The notes below the pieces were generated by a model. It was not told the origin of the DNA. It saw nothing but the letters and a program-made list of their open reading frames with translations, and did no database searches. The position numbers and the translations under genes were made by a program. From the NCBI GenBank assembly GCA_010279815.1, contig QEOQ01000141.1, positions 62,001 to 126,000 of the forward strand: 64,000 nucleotides of DNA, in the 5' to 3' direction. This document shows positions 45,401-56,038 of the stretch, one piece after another. The number at the start of each line of letters is the position of its first letter. The first letter of the stretch is position 1. The DNA comes from Brachionus plicatilis. Its lineage: Eukaryota > Rotifera > Eurotatoria > Ploima > Brachionidae.

Positions 45401-45931
45401 AAGCGGCAGTTTGATATGAAAATGAAAGCAAGAGAATGCCCGACTCAAGTGGGTGACATTGTCTTGGGCAGACAAAGCACCTCGAGCAAAAGTGATTCTG
45501 CCTGGGACCCACATCCTTTCATAGTGACCAGTATGAAGAGTTCAATGATTGAGGCTACTAGATGCTATCCACAGGTTCGAAAGGTGGCTATGAACTCCAG
45601 TTTCTTTAAATTATACAGAGAGTGGAGTATCTCAGATGAAAACACTGCAAACACAATCCCAGTCACTTCAACTACCGCAAGAGAGTCAACGCCACGCCCA
45701 ACTCAGACTAGCTCAGCAGAACAAGAAACGAAAGGAGTCTTGACAACCCGTAGTCAACCGTGTTCAGCACCGACTGTGGAACTCGAGGAATCAGGAGCGG
45801 AGGCAACTGAGCCAGCAAGCTCCACCAATACAGCACCAGAGACCAGAACAAGGTCTATGGAAGCTATCAAAATGGCATCACGCCCGAACGGTCGACCAAT
45901 GTCTGAAGAGTACAATAAATTAGTACAATAA
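42440..45931 (+). mobile_element. Ty3/gypsy-type LTR retrotransposon, truncated and broken
   Basis: Order: nucleocapsid with two zinc knuckles (CGWCGNEQHDRNQC and CNKCGTEGHYGKMC, 42440-42733); protease DTG (VMVDTGPAAN), RT with KLDLNKAFHQL and MTDDILVF (42730-43953); RNase H (TVDASPVGLGAVL about 44310, TDNRAVKMIF about 44500); integrase His pair (LAHIGHQG, about 44975), KTDNG, and a C-terminal region to 45931. Breaks: gag capsid absent, TAG at 43951, frameshifts near 44280-44460, 44810 and 45135, and a deletion removing the integrase Cys pair and first catalytic Asp. No LTRs were found. Clearly more GC-rich than the surroundings. Gag and pol frames overlap as ATGA at 42730. Confidence 0.9.
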
Positions 45932-46162
45932 ATTAATACAGAAATTAATTAAATTATTATATGATTATCTCCTTAATTTTGAATTAAAAAATAATTCTCT
46001 ATTCTAGGAAATTTCGAATTACAGTACTGCTACGAAAAACTGTTTTTACGTGAAATTACGTGAAATTACGTAATTTTACGTAATTTCCGGTAATTTCACG
46101 TAAAATTACGTAAAATTACCAAAGTAAAAAAAAGTAATTTTACCGGATTTTACGTAATTTTA
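45932..46162. repeat. CAGTRCTGCTACG repeat family, copy 3, running into the assembly gap
   Basis: From 46021: ACAGTACTGCTACG, then tandem-like TTTTACGTGAAATTACGT words, partly palindromic, up to the Ns. The sequence before 46021 is AT-rich with no LTR recognised. The gap may result from this repeat. Confidence 0.65.
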
Positions 46163-47022
46163 NNNNNNNNNNNNNNNNNNNNNNNNNNNNNNNNNNNNNN
46201 NNNNNNNNNNNNNNNNNNNNNNNNNNNNNNNNNNNNNNNNNNNNNNNNNNNNNNNNNNNNNNNNNNNNNNNNNNNNNNNNNNNNNNNNNNNNNNNNNNNN
46301 NNNNNNNNNNNNNNNNNNNNNNNNNNNNNNNNNNNNNNNNNNNNNNNNNNNNNNNNNNNNNNNNNNNNNNNNNNNNNNNNNNNNNNNNNNNNNNNNNNNN
46401 NNNNNNNNNNNNNNNNNNNNNNNNNNNNNNNNNNNNNNNNNNNNNNNNNNNNNNNNNNNNNNNNNNNNNNNNNNNNNNNNNNNNNNNNNNNNNNNNNNNN
46501 NNNNNNNNNNNNNNNNNNNNNNNNNNNNNNNNNNNNNNNNNNNNNNNNNNNNNNNNNNNNNNNNNNNNNNNNNNNNNNNNNNNNNNNNNNNNNNNNNNNN
46601 NNNNNNNNNNNNNNNNNNNNNNNNNNNNNNNNNNNNNNNNNNNNNNNNNNNNNNNNNNNNNNNNNNNNNNNNNNNNNNNNNNNNNNNNNNNNNNNNNNNN
46701 NNNNNNNNNNNNNNNNNNNNNNNNNNNNNNNNNNNNNNNNNNNNNNNNNNNNNNNNNNNNNNNNNNNNNNNNNNNNNNNNNNNNNNNNNNNNNNNNNNNN
46801 NNNNNNNNNNNNNNNNNNNNNNNNNNNNNNNNNNNNNNNNNNNNNNNNNNNNNNNNNNNNNNNNNNNNNNNNNNNNNNNNNNNNNNNNNNNNNNNNNNNN
46901 NNNNNNNNNNNNNNNNNNNNNNNNNNNNNNNNNNNNNNNNNNNNNNNNNNNNNNNNNNNNNNNNNNNNNNNNNNNNNNNNNNNNNNNNNNNNNNNNNNNN
47001 NNNNNNNNNNNNNNNNNNNNNN
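46163..47022. other. Assembly gap (Ns)
   Basis: 860 undetermined bases. The ORF-like span across the Ns is meaningless. Gap size may be an estimate. Confidence 0.99.
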
Positions 47023-47410
47023 ACTTTTTTGTCGAAAGACTTGAAAATAGCGACTTGATAAACAACTCTGTAAATATAGGAAAAAATAATTTTTAAAAAA
47101 TTTTTTTAAATTCGTATTACTGGTTCATAACAATTTTTACAGAACGATTTAGAAACCATCTTCCCATACACAAGGACCAAATTTAACTTACATTTGATCC
47201 TTGTAAACAATTCAATTGCTTACATTTATCACAAGTAAAGCTCCATTGAAAAAAGTAATGGAAAAAAATCGAGCTTGATAAATTTTTGACCACATGGTTT
47301 TGAGAGGAATATTTTGGCACAAAACACTTCTAAATACCGATAAAAGCTGATGTATCTCCTTTTGTAAGCGAAAGTACACAATTTTTGACCCAATTGATTT
47401 ATTTGACTTA
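47023..47410. other. Spacer after the gap
   Basis: Begins with AAAGACTTGAAAATAGCGACTTG and AACTCTG (47030-47070), resembling the AAGTC-rich, CAGAGTT-ended patches elsewhere. No gene is supportable. Confidence 0.5.
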
Positions 47411-47794
47411 TTGATATTTAAAGCTTTAAGTGAAAGTAATATTAATGGAGTCGAACAAGCGGAAGTTACAGAAAATCAAGTTTTGGTTCATGTTGAGACC
47501 GAAAATATCCAAGAACTAGCCGAGAGGGAGATGGGGATTAATTCTGAGAATGATGAAGATGATGAGTTTTTCGACATGAACCAAACCAAAACATTACATG
47601 TTGAGACAATACAAAGAGATGAACTTTCGAACGAGACACTGATTGAGGAACCGGAATCAGTTTTTGATACTGAAGAAAATGAAATTGGCAAGTGTCGAAT
47701 ATGTTCAAAAGAATTTAAGGGACTAAGAGGTCTTAAAATTCACATGAGCAAGATCCACAAAGGCGAAGCATTAATGAGCGAAGAAAATTTTTGA
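47411..47794 (+). CDS. Acidic ORF with C2H2 zinc finger, probable retroelement piece
   Basis: Open frame of up to 127 residues, Glu/Asn-rich, ending with one C2H2 finger CRIC-x(12)-HMSKIH containing the RGLKIH spacing often seen in nucleic-acid-binding ends of retroelement proteins. The first reported codon is not ATG, so the true start is unknown. It lies just upstream of a purine run (GGGAGGGGAAG, 47817-47827) and the gag ORF at 48130, so it is either the 3' end of one LTR element or a leader exon of the next. Not a confident host gene. Confidence 0.45.
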   Translation: MIFKALSESNINGVEQAEVTENQVLVHVETENIQELAEREMGINSENDEDDEFFDMNQTKTLHVETIQRDELSNETLIEEPESVFDTEENEIGKCRICSKEFKGLRGLKIHMSKIHKGEALMSEENF

Positions 47795-47816
47795 CATTGG
47801 TGAAGTTTTGAAAGCT

Positions 47817-48129
47817 GGGAGGGGAAGTAAAAGTATGTGCTTGGCTGTGTCTCGAGTCAAACACTGTTTTATATTGTAACTTTATATTGTTTAAATCTCG
47901 ATTCAAATACTATCGAGATTTTCTCTTATTTGATTTATTGCCAAACTTTCACTAGTCTCTTATTCTCTTTCTCTCTCTTTAAGCATGGAAACTCTTTTCT
48001 TCTATTGCACGCTTTCTTTTATTCACATGTTTATGTATCATCCTTTTTATCATGTTTAAGCTTAACTCTTTTCTATTTAAACTGACTCCTTTTTATATTT
48101 AATAAAAGTAATTGTAATTGTTTTAGAAA
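47817..48129 (+). promoter_or_regulatory. Candidate polypurine tract plus LTR-like or intron-like segment
   Basis: A purine tract (47817-47827) is followed by TATGTGCTTGGC, an inverted pair TCTCGATTC/ATCGAGA, pyrimidine-rich CTTTCTCTCTCT, and AATAAAAG at about 48100. This is the layout of a PPT followed by an LTR with a poly(A) signal. Alternatively it is an intron from GTAAAAG (47827) to TTGTTTTAG (about 48126) joining the C2H2 ORF frame to gag, although two TGA codons intervene. No second copy is present to prove an LTR. Confidence 0.35.
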
Positions 48130-49021
48130 TTTAAAACCATATGATGGACTGTCAGATCCTAAAGCGTTTATCAAAACGTTCAATTTGAATGGAGCAATGT
48201 TCGGATGGGATGATGCCAAGAAGCCCTCTGTCTTGCCATTTTTATTGTGTGGAAAAGCTGAACGAGATTATGAGGCCTTGGATGAAAATGAAAAGAAAGA
48301 CTGGAAAATTGTTTTAAAAAATTTGGAAGATAAGTGTGCCCAGTCCTCTGAATCCTTGTTGATAGAATTTTACAAAAAGAAACCATTGTATAATGAATCA
48401 CTTTCTCAATTCGCTTTAGCACTCCAAGACTTGTTGACTAGGGCTATGCCTACCCTTGGTGCAAATGAGCGAGCTGTGTTGTTGAGAAGTCAACTTAGTT
48501 CCCACCTACCAGATCATATGCGAGCTCTTATTCAATTTAACACAGAGAAGAGCTGGGATGACTTGTTGAAATGTTTGGACCAAGCTTTGCCACATGTGCG
48601 TGCAAACCAGGACTCTGGATCGAAATTTGTGAAATATGATAATGATGAGATCAAAATGGAACCAATTGAGACTGAAATCAACTATTCAAAAACAAGGTTC
48701 AATGGTACGTGTTTTTTTTGTAAAAAAGAAGGACACAGAAAAGCAGACTGTTACAAGTTTAAAAATCAGTATAATAGTGGACATTATGGTCGGAAAGGTG
48801 GATCCATTGAATATAGTGGTGCTGATATAAATTGGAACAGAGGGTCAAGAGGAGGTCGAAGTTTTAGCAGTGAGAAAAATTTGAATTTAAGAATACTGCA
48901 AATTTGTCAAAGATTGAGGCTGAAAGCGACGAACTGGAAGAAACAAGAATCGCAGAATTCTATGGAGTACAGGTGCAAAAGTCTAAAAAGTGTGTTAGGT
49001 TTGATCCTGAGCCTAATATAA
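48130..49021 (+). CDS. Gag-like protein of LTR retrotransposon 2 (partial 5' end)
   Basis: Coding sense starts RNLKPYDGLSDPKAFIKTFN (about 48126), typical of the gypsy capsid N-terminus, continues through DWKIVLKNLEDKC and LSQFALALQDLL, and reaches a CCHC zinc knuckle CFFCKKEGHRKADC. No ATG lies near the start, so the N-terminus is missing or spliced. The frame overlaps pol by about 150 nt in the -1 frame, with a slippery-type heptamer at 48877-48883. Confidence 0.75.
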
Positions 49022-50742
49022 GTGATGAAGTCAATAAAAGTGTATCTCCTGGAGTTATTGTTGATGTTAATTGGCTTGACTCAAGTGTACCTTTGATAAT
49101 TAAAAAATGTAAAGTGAGTTTCAAAGGTGATGGGCAAAAGATAAAAATGGCAGCTTTATTTGATAGTGGAGCGACGAATTCGTTTGTTCAGTTTGATAGG
49201 CTAAGTCCAAAGTCACAATCTATCATTAATAACTTTAATAGACATGGGTTTGCCGGAAACGAGTACGGACTAAAGAAAATGCAAATTACAATTAAGGCAG
49301 CCACAAATGAAGTTTCGGAAAACTGTGTCACTGCACCAATGATTGTAAATATTGGAGACTGGTCTGGTGTGCATGAGTTTATAATCACGACCAGCTTGAA
49401 AGACAAAGAAGTTATTTTAGGGCGTGATTTTTTAAAAGCCCACAATGTTAAAATAGACCATGGGAATGATCAAATTTTAATCAATAAAAGGGAATTTGGT
49501 TTTGATGATGATGAAGAACAGATACCGTGTATCTCAGTACACCGTGTTGAAGTTGAACCCAAGTCCGAGGCGTTGGTCAAGTGTAAAAACTTAATCAACC
49601 CGAAATCAGATGTTGTTTTCACTCCGAATGCAAGTGCAAATGGGTTATATTTTGGGCATTGTGTATGCTCAGTAGATGCAAATGGAGAAATGGCAGTGAG
49701 GGTTTTGAATTTGTTGAACGAGAAACTTGTAATAGACAAATATAAGTACGTTGGATACTCAACAAGTTCGTTTAGCTTTGTAGAATCAAACTGTTTCAAA
49801 AATGGCTCAAAAATCGATCTTAATAATGTTGAAATTGAAACGGATAAGCTAAACAAACTTTCACGTATAAAGTATGGTGATAAGTTGAACAAGTTGCAAA
49901 AAGATCGCTTGGAAGAGATCCTGTCCGATAAGTTTAATGCATTCCAATGGTCTTCATCAGATGTTGGAAGAACATCACTAATTGAGCATAAAATTGATAC
50001 AGGAGAAAGTTCACCAGTGAAGTTGAAACAGTTCAAAATACCCCAAGCAGTCCAAGGAGAATTAGACAAACATTTAAATGAAATGTTAGAAAATAACTTA
50101 ATTGAACCAAGTCAAAGCCCATGGTGTTCGCCAATAATGCTAGTGAAACAAACTGCTCGTGATGGTAAAACAAAATATCGTTTTTTAGCAGATATGCGTG
50201 GTGTTAACAATGTAACCAAAAAAGACTCTTTTCCATTGCCAAGAATTGACCAAGCTTTAGACTCACTTGGTGGTGCGTGTTTGTTCTCAGTAATAGACAT
50301 GGCAAGAGGTTATTTTCAGGTCCCGTTGAGTGAACAAGACAAAGAAAAGACGGCCTTCAGGGCTAATAACAGATTGTACCAATGGACTGTTATGCCTTTT
50401 GGTTTGGCGAATGCACCGTCTACATTTTCACGATTAATGGATATGGTCCTGAATGGACTTACGTTTAAACATGTTTTAGTTTATTTAGATGATACGATTA
50501 TCTACTCTCGTAATTATGACGAACACTTAGAACATTTAAAGGAAGTTTTGGATAGAGTTATAGCTGCTGGACTAAAACTAAAACCGGAAAAATGCGTTTT
50601 TGCATCGGATGAAGTTAATTACTTGGGGTTTGTGGTCTCTTCAAAAGGTATAAAACCTGATAAGGATAAAGTTAAGGCTATAGATGCTATAGAATTTCCA
50701 AAAACACCAAAAGCAATGATTAGATTCTTAGGTGCAAATTGA
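48874..50742 (+). CDS. Pol (protease-RT) of LTR retrotransposon 2, truncated after RT
   Basis: Aspartic protease motif LFDSGATNSFV (about 49160) with a later ILGRDFL; RT with LADMRGVNNVTKKD, SVIDMARGYFQVPL, TVMPFGLANAPSTFSRLMD and the catalytic box VYLDDTIIY (about 50485), then YLGFVVSSKGIKPD. The frame ends within the segment following RT (AMIRFLG); RNase H and integrase are missing and sequence passes to AT-rich DNA with a (TAG)n microsatellite at about 50790. Gypsy-type by RT motifs and gene order. The protease and RT frame is intact, so the truncation looks fairly recent. Confidence 0.88.
   Translation, partial: EKFEFKNTANLSKIEAESDELEETRIAEFYGVQVQKSKKCVRFDPEPNISDEVNKSVSPGVIVDVNWLDSSVPLIIKKCKVSFKGDGQKIKMAALFDSGATNSFVQFDRLSPKSQSIINNFNRHGFAGNEYGLKKMQITIKAATNEVSENCVTAPMIVNIGDWSGVHEFIITTSLKDKEVILGRDFLKAHNVKIDHGNDQILINKREFGFDDDEEQIPCISVHRVEVEPKSEALVKCKNLINPKSDVVFTPNASANGLYFGHCVCSVDANGEMAVRVLNLLNEKLVIDKYKYVGYSTSSFSFVESNCFKNGSKIDLNNVEIETDKLNKLSRIKYGDKLNKLQKDRLEEILSDKFNAFQWSSSDVGRTSLIEHKIDTGESSPVKLKQFKIPQAVQGELDKHLNEMLENNLIEPSQSPWCSPIMLVKQTARDGKTKYRFLADMRGVNNVTKKDSFPLPRIDQALDSLGGACLFSVIDMARGYFQVPLSEQDKEKTAFRANNRLYQWTVMPFGLANAPSTFSRLMDMVLNGLTFKHVLVYLDDTIIYSRNYDEHLEHLKEVLDRVIAAGLKLKPEKCVFASDEVNYLGFVVSSKGIKPDKDKVKAIDAIEFPKTPKAMIRFLGAN
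48877..48883 (+). promoter_or_regulatory. Candidate -1 ribosomal frameshift site
   Basis: A AAT TTG in the gag reading frame fits the X XXY YYZ pattern. It sits 4 nt after the last -1-frame stop (TGA 48871-48873), so a slip here would enter pol directly. No stimulatory stem was confirmed. Confidence 0.4.
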
Positions 50743-51985
50743 TAAAAATGATAAAAAAGAAAATAAAAAAAAAAATTGATAAGCATTGATAGTAGTAGTA
50801 CTAGTAGTAGTAGTAGTAATCTAAAAGTATGAGTAGTCATTTTAAGAGATCAAGTGACAAATATTAAAATTAAATAGAACTAAAAAGTATTAACAGGTAT
50901 TTTTTTTTTGATTAAATAGAACATTTAATTGTCAATGAGAATAATTAAACGACATATAAATTAACAAATTTATTATTTTAAAAATTATTTATATAATTGA
51001 TTTCTAAATTTTATTATTTGACGATTGGAAACATTTATTTTTAAGCTTTTCCTTATATTCGATTTACTTTAAAAATTGAAAGACTATTGTAGAGGACCAT
51101 TGTTTAGGTTTTATACACATTTAACAAAATGTTTTGGGTTGTTTTTTTTAATTCGAAATTTAAAGGTGATGATAAATTTTTTTTAGATGAAAATGGATGT
51201 TTATTTAAATTCAGATAATTAGGAATAAATGTATCAGAAAAAAATTTCACTTATATAAAAATTTTGGTGACTTACATCCGGCGTTTATTTTTCGCAATAT
51301 TGATGAGTGTTTTAGACATAACCCTTAAGCTCAGAAAACAAATAGATGAATAAATAATAAACTATTTTTTTTTATTTAATAAAATAATTTTGGGGATTTA
51401 CCCCTAGGACTATCCCGAACGGCTTATCGCCTTCTTTTCAGTCCTCATGTAATATAAAAATAGAAAATTTAAAAATAGTAATTAGGTTATATAAAAAAAT
51501 GATGTATACAAAAATAATAATAAACTAGAATCAATAATTTTTAACTCAAATTGTTTTTTTAATTGGACATCCATGATATTTTTTTTTCTGAGTGTTAAAA
51601 ATTTTAATATAAAAAGTTCGACATTCTCCGAATGCAGCGGTTAGATCTATCCTCAGATTAAAATATGATACTAACTACTTCCAACATCATGTATCACGAA
51701 GCTTTTAATAAGGCATGCGCATATTATGACGAAATATCATAGAGAAATATCATACATAAAAAATTTCATAGATTATTGTAACAGATACACATTAGAAAAC
51801 AAAAATGATTTTTTGACAAAAATTATCTTAAATTTATTCGTATTCTCAATTTTATTAATTTCAATTCCAAATATTAATTTTAATAATGAAAATTAAACTC
51901 TAAAAAAATATTAAAACATAATTTTGAGAATTTTTTTAAAATTGCTGAACTCATTAAACAAAAATATTATTTTGAATTGAACAAT
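50743..51985. other. Spacer with microsatellite and possible LINE tail
   Basis: (TAG)n at 50788-50820. At 51375-51450 the minus strand shows hairpins GGCGATAAGCC and GGGGTAAATCCCC followed by an A/T-rich tail, like a LINE 3' end; no RT is attached. Otherwise nothing is recognised. Confidence 0.45.
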
Positions 51986-52984
51986 CTATTTATCATTAAA
52001 AAAAAATGCCACAAAAAGCAAAGAAATTAATTGGTTAAACAAAAAATTTAAGTTTCGATTCGAATTATTTCGTCTATTGTTAGAGAATCGGAAAATTTTT
52101 CGTTTTCTCAAAACATTGGTTAAATCATAATCTTTAAGTAGCAGCTCACAAACAACGTTCTGATTTACAAAATCCTGTTTTTTGAATACAAAAGGTCCTG
52201 CTCTCGCTTTATAAACTTCCAAATAATCTGAGCCTTCAGTAAAATCATTTATTTTCTCTTTTCTTTTCTCATCTAAAAAATCATTTGAGTCATTTTGGAA
52301 TTTAATTCTAAAACTGATCAGGCTTCTCAATTCATTTTCTAAAGATATCTTATGATGTGTTGATAAAAACCTTGGCAATGTGATGTCCACTATGCATTCG
52401 ACGCTTAACTCCATTCCGTTGTCATCAATTAGAACTTCTAAATCATCATAATATGCTAAGGTATATATTTTTTTGAATTTATTGTTAATATAGGCAATAT
52501 TTTCAATTAAACTTTCATCTTTTATTTCATATTCATCGTCTCTGTAGTTAATGTCATCTTTTGTTATGGAAGTTTCTTTAAAAAAATGAATCGGTTCATA
52601 GTGATCCAATATTTTTCTATGCGTTTCATATTTCAATAAAAGTAAATTATTACCAACCAGCTTTCCATCCAAGAAACTGCTTTCGTTACCGAAAAAGCCT
52701 GTTTGAAATTTACTTATTTCAACCAAAGATTTTTTGTGATGCTGGTACCAAATTGTATGATCATAAGTTTTATTAGGGTGTATGTGCCTTTTGTCTTTTA
52801 AAACGACCGGGTACAAAGTGTCTGGCGATAAAAATTTAACCAAATAGGCTACATTATTCCTGGATTTTTCTTCTATTTGCTTAATAGGCTTATGATTAAT
52901 AGACTGGCCGTTCACAAGAGCAATGAAAGCAAAACAAATGATAAAAAAATGAGATTTGAACATTTCAAAAATTATATATTTCAT
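51986..52984 (-). CDS. Secreted/anchored protein of a three-member unknown family, member 1 (332 aa)
   Basis: Single exon. Met at residue 8 (52963) gives the better signal peptide (MFKSHFFIICFAFIALVNGQ). Shared family landmarks: an aromatic W-[FY]-[KQ]-[YH] site (IWYQHHKKSLVE), a [HF]-[YF]-E-P-x motif (LDHYEPIH), two aligned Cys (SVECIVDITLP and NVVCELLLKD), G-P-[FIT] before the second Cys (RAGPFVFKKQDF), and a hydrophobic C-terminus (LNFLFNQLISLLFVAFFFND) after a small-residue/Asn stretch, resembling a GPI-attachment signal. A basic DEKRKEK segment lies between the two Cys. Beta-rich and Ig-like in feel (inference). The other members are at 56039 and 62141. Confidence 0.78.
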   Translation of the reverse strand: MKYIIFEMFKSHFFIICFAFIALVNGQSINHKPIKQIEEKSRNNVAYLVKFLSPDTLYPVVLKDKRHIHPNKTYDHTIWYQHHKKSLVEISKFQTGFFGNESSFLDGKLVGNNLLLLKYETHRKILDHYEPIHFFKETSITKDDINYRDDEYEIKDESLIENIAYINNKFKKIYTLAYYDDLEVLIDDNGMELSVECIVDITLPRFLSTHHKISLENELRSLISFRIKFQNDSNDFLDEKRKEKINDFTEGSDYLEVYKARAGPFVFKKQDFVNQNVVCELLLKDYDLTNVLRKRKIFRFSNNRRNNSNRNLNFLFNQLISLLFVAFFFNDK

Positions 52985-55900
52985 TTAAAAACTTTTAATT
53001 CATGTTAATAAGTATGTTATCTCGAAAGAGATAAGAAAAATCGAAATAAATTTTTTTTCCATACAATTAGTAATTAGCAATTTTTTATAGTTGTCAAAAT
53101 TTTAATTTGCTTTGAAATAAAAAATTAAAGTCTCAATTTTTTAGTTATTTTATTCGATTTTTTAGGAAAAAAATCGAGTCTTAATTAATTAATAAAGATT
53201 TAAAAAATTATTTAAGGATGGCGAAATAAACTTTCGTGTTTTAGAAAAAACTTGTTTTTTATTCAATTTTTTTCTTGTGAAATACAAAACAAATTTTTTT
53301 TTTTAAATAATTTTTAACTTAATGGTAGATAGATAATATTTAACCAACATCCCGACCAAATGATCAACCCCCAAAGTTGACCGTATTTTTGACCGCTCGT
53401 TTTTGCCTAACCGACCAGATGACTGCAAAAACCGTCCGCCGAATGGACCGATTTACTCTGACCGCATCCAACACTACTCGATATTTAACCCGACTCAACT
53501 ATAGAAGCTTAAGAGTGACCAATTGATTAAAGATGATGAGAATTTTCTTATATGTTTCCAAAAATTACAAAAATAAAATTCTTTTTCATTAATTTAAATT
53601 GAAAAAATGAAACTTTTTTAACTATTATGATGAAACAACATGAAAAAATTTTTTTTCGCTAAATTCAACAAAAAAAATTAATTTTTAATTGATACAGAAT
53701 ATATTAATTGTCAAAAAAATATCAATATTTTGTTATTTTTTTTTTTTAAATCATCTATTCTAATTGGAATTATTTTTGCAATTTGTAAAATTTATTTTAT
53801 TTAAATTTTAAAAATTCTGTCATCGCTTCTTAAATAATTTTGATAATTGAAAGAATTTTATTTTTGAATTCTAAATTAGCATACAATATGATTAAAAAAA
53901 TCAATTTATTGGCAAATATTTGTTTAATTTTTTTAAGATGGACTATTAAATGAAACATATTTTGTTTCACCTTTAAAACTTACTGGAAAATCTCATGTAC
54001 AAACCCGTATTTTTATTACGAATTTAGATTTTTCATTGGAATTGTTGCATGTAAATTCACATTGCCTTTCCAAAATAATGACTGGCTTCTGAAAATTATT
54101 TTTATCTTGGCGATAACTAAAACAATTGATAAAAACCTTGAAAGTCTTGAATATGAGTTTTTGTTTTTCAATGATTTCAAAAATCAGGTTATATAGCTAT
54201 TAATAGCGTTTTTTTATTAGAAATGAAATTTTTGAATACAAATTAACTTGAAAATTTGAAAATTTAATTTTTTTTTCAGATTAAGTGCAGTAGAGATTTG
54301 ACCCCTGCATGATAAAAAAATTCATCCAATGTTTGTGCAATATGGGGTGAAAATTGTTCGGTCTTTTTAATAATTTCATACATTAGAATCAGCTTCAGCT
54401 GGTTTTGATTTGAAAAAATATTAAAAAACATAATAAAAATTTTTCGAATCGATGTTAAATATTTATAGTTTGAATTCGAAATCAAAGTCTTTTTGAAAGG
54501 TTAAATGTTTGAAAAAAACATATAAATTTATATATTTTTTAAAGATACCTTTAATTAAATGAATACAATTTGTCTAATAAAATCGAAAAAGAAAATATAA
54601 TAATCTAAATTATTCGTTAATTTAAGCATTTGAGTGAGACCATCTCTCTATTGTCTAGTTTAAAGATTTTTAAAATCAAATTTTCATGATTCCAAACCAT
54701 TTTTTTAAACCTTCTGTGAAAAAATAGCTAAAGTGTGGTCTCACCAAGAATTAATTAAAGAGTTTCAATATTTAGCTGCAGGAAAATTTAAGATTTTTCT
54801 TGATACTTTTTGTTGCAGAGTATTCCATTTAACATTGCAAAGAAAAGCCATATCTTTGTCTTTCCGTGAACAATTTTGTATTTATTGACATTATACTGAT
54901 CATTTAAATTAATTTCATTAAAATGATCATTACTAAATAAAAGTAATGATAATCGTGCCATGAGCATATATTTCAAAGTCATTTTTAATCAATCCGAGGA
55001 TACCATTTAAATAAACAATAAGCGAAATTTAGCCTAGGCAGAGAAAGGAAAAATTAGCTTATTTAAGGTAAGATTCAAACCTAAACACTAATTTGTTCTT
55101 TGATCCCTAGTAATATAATATTTATAATATTTATGATATGCAAAATTTTAATGCAAATGTCAATAAATTATAGTTAGTTTACTAATAAATAAAATTACCT
55201 TTTTATTGAAATCAACAAATTTAAGCATATATTAAGATAGAAATTCAAATTTCTATACCTAAAATTCGATTCTTCTATAAAAAACTTTTGATACTTTGTT
55301 TTTAAAAAAAAACGATATTTAATTAAAACAATATTTGCTTTAACTATCGTATTTAGCATTTAATTAAAATATAATTAAAACAAAAAAATTAATTTTATTA
55401 TTTATTTAATTTAAAAAAGACACATATCTCAAAATCAATTTTATTTTTGTTGGCTGTTGGTCTATGTATCGTTTACAGCAAATTTAATTTTCATAAATTT
55501 GAAACCCTTCTAAACTTTACTTAAAGCTTGATTTTGTCTAATAATTTTTGTATATTATTAAAATTGATGTTTTTTCTTAGAGTTTGGGAGCTGGAATTAA
55601 TTTTTTGAGTAGAACAATTAAATTGCTCGTATTATCAATTTTCACATAATCCTCTTGAACAATTAATATCAGAAAAAAAATTTAATAATTCTTATTTGAA
55701 TAGTATTAAAAAGGTATACACGTATTTTAAATCCAATACTTAATAGTTCTTTTTTTTATAAATTCAAGAAAAACGTTGAATAATTTTAATTTAAAACACC
55801 TTTGAAAAAAAATCAATTTTTTTGTTTTGAGAAAATATTACTTTGTATGACCTAAGAGATTACTTAGCAATATAAGTGGAAATTTTTGCGGGCATAAAAA

Positions 55901-56038
55901 ATTATCTTTAACTGTTGCAAATATTATTCATCTTTTAGTATAAAACCTTATCTTTAAAAAAAATAAAGTATTTAATTATTGTAAAAAAATTACCGTCGCT
56001 ATTTTTTATTATTAGTAGTATTATTTCTAAAATCGAAA
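52985..56038. other. AT-rich intergenic DNA
   Basis: No gene. At 53350-53520 a GC-richer patch repeats GACC words (TTGACCGTA, TTGACCGCTC, ACCGACCAGATG, ATGGACCG). At 54631-54747 GAGTGAGACCA faces TGGTCTCACC (possible tiny TIR element, unproven). Confidence 0.5.

Noticed and set aside
46160..47065. 301-residue ORF across the gap
   Set aside because: Consists of undetermined bases.
54631..54747. Tiny TIR element (GAGTGAGACCA / TGGTCTCACC)
   Set aside because: Arms of only about 12 bp with no target duplication; chance cannot be excluded.
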